A stretch of 27,524 nucleotides of DNA from DASPTT01 sp035623275 (lineage in GTDB: Bacteria > Actinomycetota > Acidimicrobiia > Acidimicrobiales > UBA8190): positions 1 to 27,524 of the forward strand of contig DASPTT010000154.1 of NCBI GenBank assembly GCA_035623275.1. The letters are read 5' to 3'. The position numbers were made by a program, and so were the translations under genes. Below, in pieces: positions 5,896 to 13,577 of this stretch. Under the pieces are notes generated by a model. It searched no databases. It was not told the DNA's origin and saw only the letters and a program-made list of their open reading frames with translations. Position 1 is the first letter of the stretch. Each line of letters opens with the position of its first letter.

Positions 5896-7655
5896 CCCTC
5901 GTCACCGAGCGTCCGCACGCCGGGGCCGAAGCCCACGAGCCCCACGAGCACCACGAGGGCCCCCGGGGGATCCTCAACTGGATGACCAGCACCGATCACA
6001 AGGTGATCGGCATGAACTACATGATGACCTCGCTGGTCCTCTTCTTCGTGGCCGGCCTCATGGCGCTGTTCATCCGCTGGCAGCTGGGCTCCCCCCACGG
6101 CACCCTGCTCGACTTCCAGCAGTTCAACGAGCTGTTCACCATGCACGGCAGCCTCATGCTGTACCTCTTCGCCGGGCCCTTCGCCTTCGGCGGCCTGGCC
6201 AACTACATCCTGCCGCTGCAGTGCGGGGCGCCCGACATGGCCTTCCCGCGGCTGAACGCCCTCTCCTACTGGCTGTACCTCACGGGCTCGATCACCATGC
6301 TCCTCGGGTTCATGGTGTCGGGCGGCGCCGCCGCCTTCGGGTGGGTGGGCTACGCGCCGCTGTCGACCGCCGCCTTCTCGCCGGGCTCGGGCCCCGACCT
6401 GTGGATCCTCGGCATCGGCCTGACCGGCTTCTCGGCCATCTTCACCGCGGTGAACCTCGTGACCACCACGTTCTACCTGCGGGCCCCGGGCCTCACCATG
6501 TTCCGCCTGCCGCTGTTCACCTGGAACATGCTCGTCACGGCGATCCTCATCCTCATCGCCTTCCCGGTCCTCACCGCGGCGATGGTCCTGCTCTTCTGCG
6601 ACCGCCACTTCGGCACCCACATCTACTCCGTGGCCGGCGGCGGGTCACCGATCCTCTATCAGAACCTCTTCTGGTACTTCGGCCACCCCGAGGTGTACAT
6701 CCTCGCCCTGCCCTACTTCGGCATCGTCACCGAGGTCATCCCGACGTTCAGCCGCAAGCCCCTGTTCGGCTACAAGGGCATGGTCTTCGCCACCCTGTCC
6801 ATCGCCGCGCTCTCCACCGGTGTGTGGGCCCACCACATGTTCACCACCGGCGTGGTCCTCCTGCCCTTCTTCTCGCTCATGTCGCTGCTCATCGCCGTCC
6901 CCACCGGGATCAAGTTCTTCAACTGGATCGGCACGATGTGGCGCGGCCAGCTCTCGTTCGGGACCCCGATGCTCTTCAGCATCGGGTTCCTCTTCGCCTT
7001 CCTCATGGGCGGCCTGACCGGCGTCATGCTGGCCATGCCGCCCATCGACTTCGCCACCCACGACACCTACTTCGTCGTCGCCCACTTCCACCAGGTGCTC
7101 ATCGGCACGGCGGTCTACGGCGGGTTCGCCGGCTTCTACTTCTGGTACCCGAAGTTCTTCGGGCGCATGTACAACGAGATGTTGGGCAAGCTCCATTTCT
7201 GGTTCATGACCATCGGCTTCTACGTCACCTTCGTGCCCCAGTACGAGCTCGGCCTCATGGGCATGCCCCGCCGGATCGCGCAGTACCCCAGCCAGGTCGG
7301 CTGGAACCACCTCAACGAGATCTCGACGGTCGGCGCCTTCATCCTGGGCGGCTCGTTCCTGTTCTTCCTCGTCAACATGTGGGTCTCGTGGCGTCGGCCC
7401 CTGCTGGCCGGCGACAACCCCTGGGACGCCAGCGCGCTCGAGTGGTTCACCAGCTCCCCGCCCGTCCACCACAATTTCGAGAAGCTCCCCCCGATCCGCT
7501 CCGAGCGGCCGGTGTGGGACTTCAACCACCCGCAGGCCGTCGCCGTGGCGCATGGACATCGCAACGGCAAGCGGGACGTCCACGCGGACGACCAGGTGGA
7601 CGTCAGCACCGGCCGCAGGATCGGGACCGGCGACGGGGCCGGTGGCACTCACTGA
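5892..7655 (+). CDS. ctaD: Cytochrome c oxidase subunit I
   Basis: Catalytic subunit of the aa3-type haem-copper oxidase, reducing oxygen to water and pumping protons; a 12-helix membrane protein of 587 aa. Haem a ligands are H85 (MHGSLMLY) and H400, and haem a3 ligand H398 in AHFHQ. CuB ligands are H265 in GHPEVY and H314/H315 in WAHHMF; Y269 is placed for the His-Tyr cross-link. E267 identifies an A1-type D-channel, and GAPDMAFPRLN carries the entry Asp and Asn. K295 in GYKGM is the K-channel lysine. The extra C-terminal region after about residue 500 is hydrophilic and His-containing. The start overlaps the ctaC stop by four bases (ATGA), implying translational coupling. Confidence 0.98.
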   Translation: MTLVTERPHAGAEAHEPHEHHEGPRGILNWMTSTDHKVIGMNYMMTSLVLFFVAGLMALFIRWQLGSPHGTLLDFQQFNELFTMHGSLMLYLFAGPFAFGGLANYILPLQCGAPDMAFPRLNALSYWLYLTGSITMLLGFMVSGGAAAFGWVGYAPLSTAAFSPGSGPDLWILGIGLTGFSAIFTAVNLVTTTFYLRAPGLTMFRLPLFTWNMLVTAILILIAFPVLTAAMVLLFCDRHFGTHIYSVAGGGSPILYQNLFWYFGHPEVYILALPYFGIVTEVIPTFSRKPLFGYKGMVFATLSIAALSTGVWAHHMFTTGVVLLPFFSLMSLLIAVPTGIKFFNWIGTMWRGQLSFGTPMLFSIGFLFAFLMGGLTGVMLAMPPIDFATHDTYFVVAHFHQVLIGTAVYGGFAGFYFWYPKFFGRMYNEMLGKLHFWFMTIGFYVTFVPQYELGLMGMPRRIAQYPSQVGWNHLNEISTVGAFILGGSFLFFLVNMWVSWRRPLLAGDNPWDASALEWFTSSPPVHHNFEKLPPIRSERPVWDFNHPQAVAVAHGHRNGKRDVHADDQVDVSTGRRIGTGDGAGGTH

Positions 7656-7673
7656 CGAGGGACGGACCGGCTG

Positions 7674-8066
7674 ATGCGAGTCGAAGCACTGATCCTGATC
7701 GGCGTGGCGGTCTTCTTCGCCATCATCGGGGCCTTCTACTGGTTCCTGGCCTACGAGGACGGCGGCACGGCCATGCTGATCGGCACGACGCTCCTCGGCC
7801 TCGTGCCCGGGACCTACTACCTGTGGTGGTCGCTTCGGATGAAACCGCGCCCCGAGGACCGGCCCGAGGCCTCGATCGAGGACGGCGCCGGCGCGATCGG
7901 CTCCTTCCCGAGCTCGAGCGTCTGGCCCTTCGTGCTCGGCATGGGCCTTTTCCTGGTCGTGCTCTCGCTGGTGTTCGGCCTCTGGCTCATGCCTCCGGGC
8001 TTCGCCCTGGCCATCTCCGCCGCCATCGGCGTGACCGTCGAGAGCCGCCGCGGCGGCACCGTCTAG
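7674..8066 (+). CDS. ctaF: Actinobacterial cytochrome c oxidase subunit IV
   Basis: A 130-aa membrane protein matching the small fourth subunit found in actinobacterial aa3 oxidases. Two helices lie near the N-terminus (about residues 5-26 and 33-54, containing VFFAIIGAFYWFLAYEDGGTA split by the acidic turn) and two near the C-terminus (about 82-105 and 108-122), with a hydrophilic loop between. It begins 18 bases after the ctaD stop, with GAGGGA about 10 bases before the ATG, and completes the ctaC-ctaD-ctaF block. It is thought to stabilise the oxidase in the bc1-aa3 supercomplex; it has no cofactor of its own. Confidence 0.92.
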   Translation: MRVEALILIGVAVFFAIIGAFYWFLAYEDGGTAMLIGTTLLGLVPGTYYLWWSLRMKPRPEDRPEASIEDGAGAIGSFPSSSVWPFVLGMGLFLVVLSLVFGLWLMPPGFALAISAAIGVTVESRRGGTV

Positions 8067-8103
8067 CGGGTCCGGCCCGGCCTGGGTCCAGCGCGGCCTC
8101 GGT

Positions 8104-8481
8104 CTACAGCGACATCGGCGTCCCGGGCCCGGCGACCGCTCCTCCGCCCTCCCGGCGGATCGCGTCGGCCACCTCCCGGTAGCGCTCGGACCCGTCGCTG
8201 GGTGAGACCACCGGTGATGCCGCCGGACGGTCCCCGTACAGCCGGTCGCGCCGGCCCTTGCGTCGGTCCCGCATGAGCCGGCGCTCGCGGCGCCGGCCGT
8301 CGCCCGCGGCGGCGTCGTAGTCGGTGAGCACCCGGGCCAGCAGGCCGTAGGACCGCTCGATCAGGGCCACCGCCTCGCTGTCGTACTCGGTGCTGTGCGC
8401 CTTGGCCATGAGTTTGGCCACCGTCTCGACCGTCGCGCTGTCGAGACCCCCCGCCGTGCCGGCGTCCCCCTTTGCCACCAC
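8104..8481 (-). CDS. Small hypothetical protein, DUF2786-like N-terminus
   Basis: A 125-aa protein. Residues about 18-52 (TVETVAKLMAKAHSTEYDSE and following) resemble the short DUF2786 helical domain: a helix, a Ser/Thr-Glu turn, and a second helix rich in Ala and Leu. This is followed by a strongly basic Arg-rich stretch (about 62-82, with RRRERRLMRDRRKGRRDR) that could bind nucleic acid, and a low-complexity tail. GTG 8481 or GTG 8478 can start it; a G-run lies a few bases upstream. It is convergent with ctaF and divergent from mmpL. The codon pattern and the absence of a better gene on the other strand support it, but the function is unknown and the family call is tentative. Confidence 0.6.
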   Translation of the reverse strand: MVAKGDAGTAGGLDSATVETVAKLMAKAHSTEYDSEAVALIERSYGLLARVLTDYDAAAGDGRRRERRLMRDRRKGRRDRLYGDRPAASPVVSPSDGSERYREVADAIRREGGGAVAGPGTPMSL

Positions 8482-8508
8482 TGCCCCCCGTGCGAACCGC
8501 TTCCCTTC

Positions 8509-8514
8509 AGGTTA
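8509..8514 (-). promoter_or_regulatory. Candidate -10 box for the DUF2786-like gene
   Basis: On the minus strand this reads TAACCT, giving a leader of roughly 20-25 nt that contains a G-rich ribosome binding site before GTG 8481. The same hexamer occurs before tatA. The PHO-box-like repeat lies about 40 bases further upstream on this strand. Confidence 0.35.
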
Positions 8515-8555
8515 CCGCCGTCGTAGGGCTACGTCGGGGGGAGGCCGCGGGATGC

Positions 8556-8577
8556 GTTCACCGAACGTTCACGGGCG
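8556..8577 (+). promoter_or_regulatory. PHO-box-like direct repeat (candidate PhoP/PhoB site)
   Basis: Two tandem 11-base units begin with GTTCACC (8556-8562) and GTTCACG (8567-8573), so the GTTCAC core recurs exactly one helical turn apart. This is the architecture of the actinobacterial PHO box, made of direct 11-base repeats with a GTTCACC core. It lies about 50 bases upstream of the mmpL ATG and about 40 bases from the -10 box of the divergent small gene, so it could act on either. The match is seen in the sequence; phosphate control is inference. Confidence 0.5.
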
Positions 8578-8614
8578 TCAGAAGCCGATTGGGGAACGCC
8601 GTGGGCGCCGTGGG

Positions 8615-8620
8615 AAAATG
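8615..8620 (+). promoter_or_regulatory. Candidate -10 box for mmpL
   Basis: AAAATG, 5 bases before the ATG at 8626, is the only A/T-rich hexamer in this gap on the plus strand. It would make the transcript leaderless or nearly so. TTGGGG at 8589-8594 is a possible but over-distant -35 (20-base spacer). Confidence 0.35.
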
Positions 8621-8625
8621 GTCCG

Positions 8626-10872
8626 ATGCGTGCGCTCGCCACCTGGTGCTTCCGCCACCGCCGGCTCGTCGTCGTGTTCTGGCTCGTCGCCCTGGTCTCC
8701 ATGACGATGCTGTCGCGCGCGGTGGGGACCAACTACTCGAACAGCTTCTCCCTGCCCGACACCGAGTCGACCCGCGCCCTCGACCTGTCGAAGGCCATCA
8801 ACCCGAAGGCCTCGGGCGACAACGAGCGGATCGTGTTCCAGACCTCGGACGGCAAGACGGTCACCGACCCCGAGGTGCAGTCCCGCATGACGTCGATGCT
8901 CGACCAGGTGCGCACACTTCCCAACGTGACCGCGGTGCAATCCCCCTACGGCCCCGACGGGTCGTTCCAGATCAGCCGCGACGGCACGGTCGCCTACGCC
9001 ACCGTCCAGTACGACATCCAGCCCCAGAACGTCAGCGACAAGCACGCGCGGCAACTGGTGGCCACAGCGCAGACGGCCGACACCCAGGGCCTCAAGGTCG
9101 CAGTGTCCGGCCAGGTGGCCGAGCAGGCCAACCCGCGCTCGATCGGCGGCACGGGCCCTGGCGTCCTGCTGGCGCTGGTCGTGCTGCTCATCGTCTTCGG
9201 CTCGATCTTCGCCGGCATCCTGCCGATCCTCTCGGCCCTGGTGTCCCTGGGCACCGCCATCGGCGTCATCGGCGTCCTCAGCAACGTGATGAAGATGCCT
9301 GAGTTCTCCACCCAGCTGGTCCTCCTCATCGGGCTGGGAGTGGGCATCGACTACGCCCTGTTCATCGTGACGAGGCACCGGCAGGGGCTGATGGCCGGGT
9401 GGGACACCGAGAGCTCGGTCGTGAACGCCGTGAACACTTCCGGGCGCGCCGTGCTCTTCGCCGGGATCATCGTCTGCATCGCCCTGCTCGGCATGTTCGC
9501 CCTGGGCGTCAGCTTCCTCTACGGCCTGGCCGTGTCCGCTGCCATCGGGGTGGGGTTCACGATGATCGCCGCCCTGACGCTGCTCCCCGCCATGCTGGGC
9601 TTCATCGGCGCCCGCGTCATGAGCCGCCGCCAGAAGCGGAGCCTGGCCACCCAGGGCCCGCGGATGGTGGGGACGGGAACGAAGGGCTTCTGGCCGCGCT
9701 GGGCCGATTTCGAGTCCCGACGACCCCTGATCGGCGCCCTCGGCGCCCTGGCGATCGTCGCCGTCGTCGCCTTCCCCTTCTTCTCCATGCGCATGGGGTC
9801 GTCCGACCAGGGCAACGACCCTGTGTCGACCACCACCCGCCAGGCGTACGACATGCTGGCCGCCGGCTTCGGGCCCGGGTACAACGGGCCGCTCCAGGTG
9901 GTCGTCCTGGGCCACGGCGGCGACCAGAGCGCCGCGGTGGACCGGCTCCGGCAAGCCCTCGTCGCGCACCCGGACGTCGCCTTCGTGGGCTCGCCCGGCG
10001 CCCCGGTCACCAGCGGGGACGCCACGTTGACCCAGATGATCGTGATCCCGAACTCCGCCCCCCAGGACGCCGCCACCGCCGCGCTCATCGGCGACCTCCG
10101 GCAGCAGACCATCCCGGCGGCGGTCCACGGGACCGGTCTCACCGTCCTGGTCGGCGGCACCACCGCCATCTTCGCCGACTTCACCCACGTGCTGTCACAG
10201 AAGCTGCCGCTGTTCATCGGGCTCGTGGTGGGGCTCTCGTTCCTGCTGCTCGCCGTCGTCTTCCGGAGCCTCGTGATCCCCGCCACGGCGGCGGTGATGA
10301 ACCTGCTGTCGATCGGCGCCGCCTTCGGCGTGATCGTGGCCGTCTTCCAGCACGGGACGCTGGGGTCGGTCTTCGGCGTGAACCGTCCCGGACCTGTCGA
10401 GTCGTTCCTCCCGGTGATGCTCTTCGCCATCTTGTTCGGGTTGTCGATGGACTACGAGGTCTTCCTCATCACCCGGATCCACGAGGAGTGGCTCAAGTCA
10501 GGGGACAACCGGACGGCGGTGCGCAACGGCCTCGCGGCGACCGGTAAGACCATCACCGCCGCCGCCCTCATCATGATCCTCGTCTTCGGCTCCTTCATCT
10601 TCGGCGGCGAGCGCGTCATCAAGGAGTTCGGCCTGGGACTGGCGGCGGGCATCTTCATGGACGCGGTGCTCATCCGCATGGCCATCGTCCCCGCCGTGAT
10701 GTTCCTCTTGGGTCGGGCCAATTGGTGGTTCCCTGCAGCGCTCGACGGCGTCCTGCCCCGATTGGCCGTCGACCCCGACGACGTGATGGTCGGGCTGGGC
10801 ACAGCGACGGTCGAGACCGCCACGTCGACCGGCGCGGCCGCGGAGCCGGCGACGGCATCGGAGCCGGCGTGA
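8626..10872 (+). CDS. MMPL/RND-family membrane transporter
   Basis: A 748-aa RND-superfamily protein of the MmpL type, usually exporting lipids, glycolipids or hydrophobic compounds across the inner membrane using proton motive force. The fold is duplicated: an N-terminal helix (about 13-31), a large extracytoplasmic domain, helices from about 178 with GVGIDYALFIVTRHR (D242/Y243), a second external domain after about residue 385, then helices with GLSMDYEVFLITR (D609/Y610). These two Asp-Tyr pairs are the proton-relay signature of MmpL proteins. The C-terminal tail is short and Ala/Thr-rich. The gene stands alone on this strand, with a PHO-box-like repeat upstream and a lipid acyltransferase gene nearby. 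The substrate cannot be predicted. Confidence 0.95.
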   Translation: MRALATWCFRHRRLVVVFWLVALVSMTMLSRAVGTNYSNSFSLPDTESTRALDLSKAINPKASGDNERIVFQTSDGKTVTDPEVQSRMTSMLDQVRTLPNVTAVQSPYGPDGSFQISRDGTVAYATVQYDIQPQNVSDKHARQLVATAQTADTQGLKVAVSGQVAEQANPRSIGGTGPGVLLALVVLLIVFGSIFAGILPILSALVSLGTAIGVIGVLSNVMKMPEFSTQLVLLIGLGVGIDYALFIVTRHRQGLMAGWDTESSVVNAVNTSGRAVLFAGIIVCIALLGMFALGVSFLYGLAVSAAIGVGFTMIAALTLLPAMLGFIGARVMSRRQKRSLATQGPRMVGTGTKGFWPRWADFESRRPLIGALGALAIVAVVAFPFFSMRMGSSDQGNDPVSTTTRQAYDMLAAGFGPGYNGPLQVVVLGHGGDQSAAVDRLRQALVAHPDVAFVGSPGAPVTSGDATLTQMIVIPNSAPQDAATAALIGDLRQQTIPAAVHGTGLTVLVGGTTAIFADFTHVLSQKLPLFIGLVVGLSFLLLAVVFRSLVIPATAAVMNLLSIGAAFGVIVAVFQHGTLGSVFGVNRPGPVESFLPVMLFAILFGLSMDYEVFLITRIHEEWLKSGDNRTAVRNGLAATGKTITAAALIMILVFGSFIFGGERVIKEFGLGLAAGIFMDAVLIRMAIVPAVMFLLGRANWWFPAALDGVLPRLAVDPDDVMVGLGTATVETATSTGAAAEPATASEPA

Positions 10873-10939
10873 GCTGCCTGGCAGGAGATGCGGTGCCCGT
10901 TTGAGGCCTGCGCCGGACCCCTCGGACCGTGCGGCGCGC

Positions 10940-11380
10940 TCAGCGCTTGCCGGAGCGCAGCTCCTTGCGCCACACGAAGCGCAGGCCCGACCAGTTGGTG
11001 TCCAGGGCGGCCACCTTGACGTCCACCAGACCGGTCGGCAGCAGAACCTGGCGGAGCAGGTTCTCGGTGAGGTCACTGTCGTGGCCCCCGGCACGCCTCG
11101 GCCAGGCGATCCACAGGGCGTCCTCCGGGCGCAGCCTGGCCACCACGGGCTTGCAGACGGTGTCGAGCTCGGCCGCGGCCCGGACGAACACGACGACCAC
11201 GTCGGCCGGCCCGCGCATACCCCGGCGCGACCTCGCCCCCTCGGGCAGACCCTCCACCTCCCACCCCGCCGGCGCACCGACCAGCGCGAGGACGTGGCCC
11301 GGGCGCAGCCCGAGCTTCTTGGCCAAGGGGGTCCCCGAGTAGCCGGCCCCCCGGCTCGGCGTCTTCGAGGGCCCGGCCAC
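10940..11380 (-). CDS. DUF3052 family protein
   Basis: A 146-aa soluble protein carrying the hallmark GAGYSGTPLAKKLG near its N-terminus, then a Rossmann-like core with ADVVVVFVRAAAEL and DALWIAWPRR, and LRFVWRKELR at the end. The biochemical role of DUF3052 is not established. GTG 11380 is chosen because it gives the usual short N-terminus and has CAGAAT on the minus strand 9 bases upstream (a leaderless arrangement); GTG 11416 in the same frame would add 12 poorly family-like residues. The gene is convergent with mmpL and divergent from the WS/DGAT gene. Confidence 0.85.
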   Translation of the reverse strand: MAGPSKTPSRGAGYSGTPLAKKLGLRPGHVLALVGAPAGWEVEGLPEGARSRRGMRGPADVVVVFVRAAAELDTVCKPVVARLRPEDALWIAWPRRAGGHDSDLTENLLRQVLLPTGLVDVKVAALDTNWSGLRFVWRKELRSGKR

Positions 11381-11457
11381 GGTTAGGACATTCTGCCCTG
11401 GCTCGGACCGGTCCACGGCCAGAAGATGTCCCCAGTGGCCGACCCGGAGGCACCGCC

Positions 11458-12987
11458 ATGGCCGATCCGGACATCGTGTTCATGCGGGGAAGCGACGCAT
11501 TCTCCTGGTACATGGAACGCGACCCTGTGCTGCGCTCCACCATCGTGGCGGTCGCCTGGCTGGACACCGCGCCCGACTGGGAGGTCCTGCAGAGGCGCAT
11601 GGCGGCCGCGGTGGAGCAGGTCCCGCTCTTCCGGACCCGACCGGTCACCCCCCCGGCCCGCCTTGCCACTCCTCGATGGACCCTGGACCCGGAGTTCGAC
11701 CTCGACTGGCACCTGCGGCGGGTCGCCGCGCCGCCCCCGCGCGGCCCCGAGACGGTGCTCGCCATGGCCGAGAAGGCCGCCACCACCGCCTTCGACCCGG
11801 CCCGTCCGTTGTGGGAGTTCACCCTGGTCGAGGGGCTGGAGACGGGCGGCACCGCCTTCCTCATGAAGCTCCACCACGCACTGACCGACGGCATCGGCGG
11901 CATGCAGCTGGCACTGTTGCTCTTCGACCGCAGCGCCGCGGGGTCGATGGGCGGTCCGCGCCCCATGGGCTTCCCAGAACCGCCTGCATACCCGGTCGGC
12001 GACACCCGCCGGGGGGCCGCGCTGGCCGCCTCCTCGATCGGCCACGACCTGCGCCTCGTCCTCGACGTCACCCGCCAGGGCGGCCGTGTCGTTCCGGAGC
12101 TCGGGCACCTCGTCCGCCACCCCGTCTCCACCACGGTGTCGATCCTCGAGACGCTCGCCTCCGCGGCACGCATCGTGGCCCCCGTGCGCCGGACGCTGTC
12201 GCCGGTGATGACCGAGCGGGGCCTGGGCCGGCGTCTCGGCATGCTCGACGTCCGCCTCGACGACCTGCGTGGCGCTGCGGCGGCAGTGGGCGGCACCGTG
12301 AACGACGCCTTCGTGGCCTCGGTCACGGGCGGCCTGCGCCGCTACCACGAGGCCATGGGCGCGACGGTCGAAGAACTGCGCGTGACCATGCCGGTGAGCC
12401 TGCGAAAGCCCGACGACCCCGTGGCCGGCGACCGGATCACGCTCATGCGCTTCGCCGTCCCTGTGGGCTTGGCCGACCCGGCCGAGCGAGTACGCGCCAC
12501 GGGAGCACGGTGCCGGGTGGCATGCAGCGAGCGGGCCATCCCCTACTCGAACCTCATCGCCGGAACGCTCAACCTCCTGCCGCAGGGCGCGGTCGGCGCC
12601 ATGCTCAAGTGCGTCGATTTCCTGGCCAGCGACGTCCCTGGGCTGGCCTTCCCCGTCTACCTGGCCGGCGCGCGGGTCACTGGGTACTACCCCTACAGCC
12701 CGACGATCGGCGCGGCGTTGAACACGACGCTGCTCACCTACGACGGAACCTGCTGTGTGGGGGTCACGATGGACAGGGACGCGGTCGACGACCCCGGCCT
12801 CATGGTCGACTGCCTGCGCCAGGGCTTCGACGAGGTGCTCTCCCTGCAGCCGGGCTCGAGGCCCGCGCACATCGGGCCTGGTCAGGCCCCCCGTGCCGCG
12901 AGCGGCGCCGGCACCACGCGCGGGCGCGTCCCCTCCGGCGCCGCGGCGCCCAGAACGCAGAGCACGAGCCCGGCCCGCTCCAGTTGA
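11458..12987 (+). CDS. Wax ester synthase / diacylglycerol acyltransferase (WS/DGAT)
   Basis: Transfers an acyl group from acyl-CoA to diacylglycerol or a fatty alcohol, making triacylglycerol or wax ester for storage. The catalytic HHxxxDG motif is at residues 139-145 (HHALTDG), preceded by PLWE (117-120), which is typical of the family. A second conserved segment, NDAFVASVTGGLRRY, marks the start of the C-terminal domain (DUF1298). The length of 509 aa exceeds the usual 450-480 because of a low-complexity Ala/Gly/Ser/Arg tail after about residue 465. The start is well supported: GGAGG at 11446-11450, seven bases before the ATG. Actinobacteria often carry many paralogues, so the in vivo substrate is uncertain. 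The neighbouring MmpL also suggests lipid handling. Confidence 0.94.
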   Translation: MADPDIVFMRGSDAFSWYMERDPVLRSTIVAVAWLDTAPDWEVLQRRMAAAVEQVPLFRTRPVTPPARLATPRWTLDPEFDLDWHLRRVAAPPPRGPETVLAMAEKAATTAFDPARPLWEFTLVEGLETGGTAFLMKLHHALTDGIGGMQLALLLFDRSAAGSMGGPRPMGFPEPPAYPVGDTRRGAALAASSIGHDLRLVLDVTRQGGRVVPELGHLVRHPVSTTVSILETLASAARIVAPVRRTLSPVMTERGLGRRLGMLDVRLDDLRGAAAAVGGTVNDAFVASVTGGLRRYHEAMGATVEELRVTMPVSLRKPDDPVAGDRITLMRFAVPVGLADPAERVRATGARCRVACSERAIPYSNLIAGTLNLLPQGAVGAMLKCVDFLASDVPGLAFPVYLAGARVTGYYPYSPTIGAALNTTLLTYDGTCCVGVTMDRDAVDDPGLMVDCLRQGFDEVLSLQPGSRPAHIGPGQAPRAASGAGTTRGRVPSGAAAPRTQSTSPARSS

Positions 12988-13006
12988 TCGCGCTGTGGCG
13001 CGGGTC

Positions 13007-13447
13007 TCAGGCCGTCTTGGCCACCAGCACGTGGCAGGGCGCGCGGTGCGCCACGCTGTTGGGGACCGACCCGATCATGCGCCTGGCGCCCTGCATGCCC
13101 TTGGAGCCGACCACGATGATGTCGGCACCGACCGCCTCGGCCACTTGGATCACCATGTCGGCCGGCGACCCCACGACCGCGTGGGTCTCGATCTTGGCAC
13201 CTTCCGCGATCCGCGCCGCCTCGGCCAGGGTCTTCTCGCTACTGCTCTTGAGGGCGGCGGAACTGAGCGTGGGATCGGCGGCGGCCATGGCACCGGCTCC
13301 GACGACGGCGACCCCGCCGGAGGGGATCTTGTAGGCGTTCACCAGGTGCAAGACCGAGTCGTGGAGCTTGGCCAGGTCGGCGGCCACCCGCACCGCCATG
13401 GCGGCCGTCTCCGACCCGTCCGTTCCCACCACGATGTTGTCGAACAC
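13007..13447 (-). CDS. Universal stress protein (UspA family)
   Basis: A 146-aa single-domain Usp. The N-terminus NIVVGTDGSETA (4-15) is the conserved first strand and loop. The nucleotide-binding loop near the C-terminus reads VGSKGMQGARRMIGSVPNSV (113-132), the G-2x-G-8x-GS form common in actinobacterial ATP-binding Usp proteins; the strand CHVLVAKT closes the fold. It probably binds ATP as a dimer and is typically linked to stress, hypoxia or stationary phase. GTG 13447 is the start, with a GGGGGTG run just upstream. It is downstream of and on the same strand as qcrB, separated by 130 bases containing a hairpin, so it may have its own promoter. The stop codons of this gene and the WS/DGAT gene face each other across 19 bases. 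Confidence 0.93.
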   Translation of the reverse strand: MFDNIVVGTDGSETAAMAVRVAADLAKLHDSVLHLVNAYKIPSGGVAVVGAGAMAAADPTLSSAALKSSSEKTLAEAARIAEGAKIETHAVVGSPADMVIQVAEAVGADIIVVGSKGMQGARRMIGSVPNSVAHRAPCHVLVAKTA

Positions 13448-13536
13448 GTGACACCCCCGTCTGGTCCAGGCCTTTCCAGCCGCCGCCCCGGCAGGAGGTC
13501 ATCCAGTCTGACGACCGCCCGGGACGTTGGCAACCG

Positions 13537-13559
13537 GCCCCTTGCGCCAGGGGCTTTCT
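13537..13559. terminator. Hairpin downstream of qcrB, possible terminator
   Basis: GCCCCT (13537-13542) pairs perfectly with AGGGGC (13549-13554) around a 6-base loop, 24 bases beyond the qcrB stop. The following T-rich TTTCT is on the plus strand, so for the minus-strand qcr operon there is a hairpin without a U-run. It may slow or end transcription between qcrB and usp, but strand polarity is wrong for a textbook intrinsic terminator. Confidence 0.3.
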
Positions 13560-13577
13560 CGCACAGGCACTGCTCGA

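Noticed and set aside
5771..8182. 800-residue plus-strand frame overlapping ctaD and ctaF
   Set aside because: It is rich in Arg/Pro/His with no recognisable motif; ctaD in the adjacent frame is unambiguous.
8578..10188. Long minus-strand frame antisense to mmpL
   Set aside because: It mirrors codon bias of mmpL and contains no domain; the plus strand encodes a full MMPL protein.
13537..13559. Textbook intrinsic terminator for qcrB
   Set aside because: The hairpin is real but the T-run is on the opposite strand, so it is listed only as a weak candidate.
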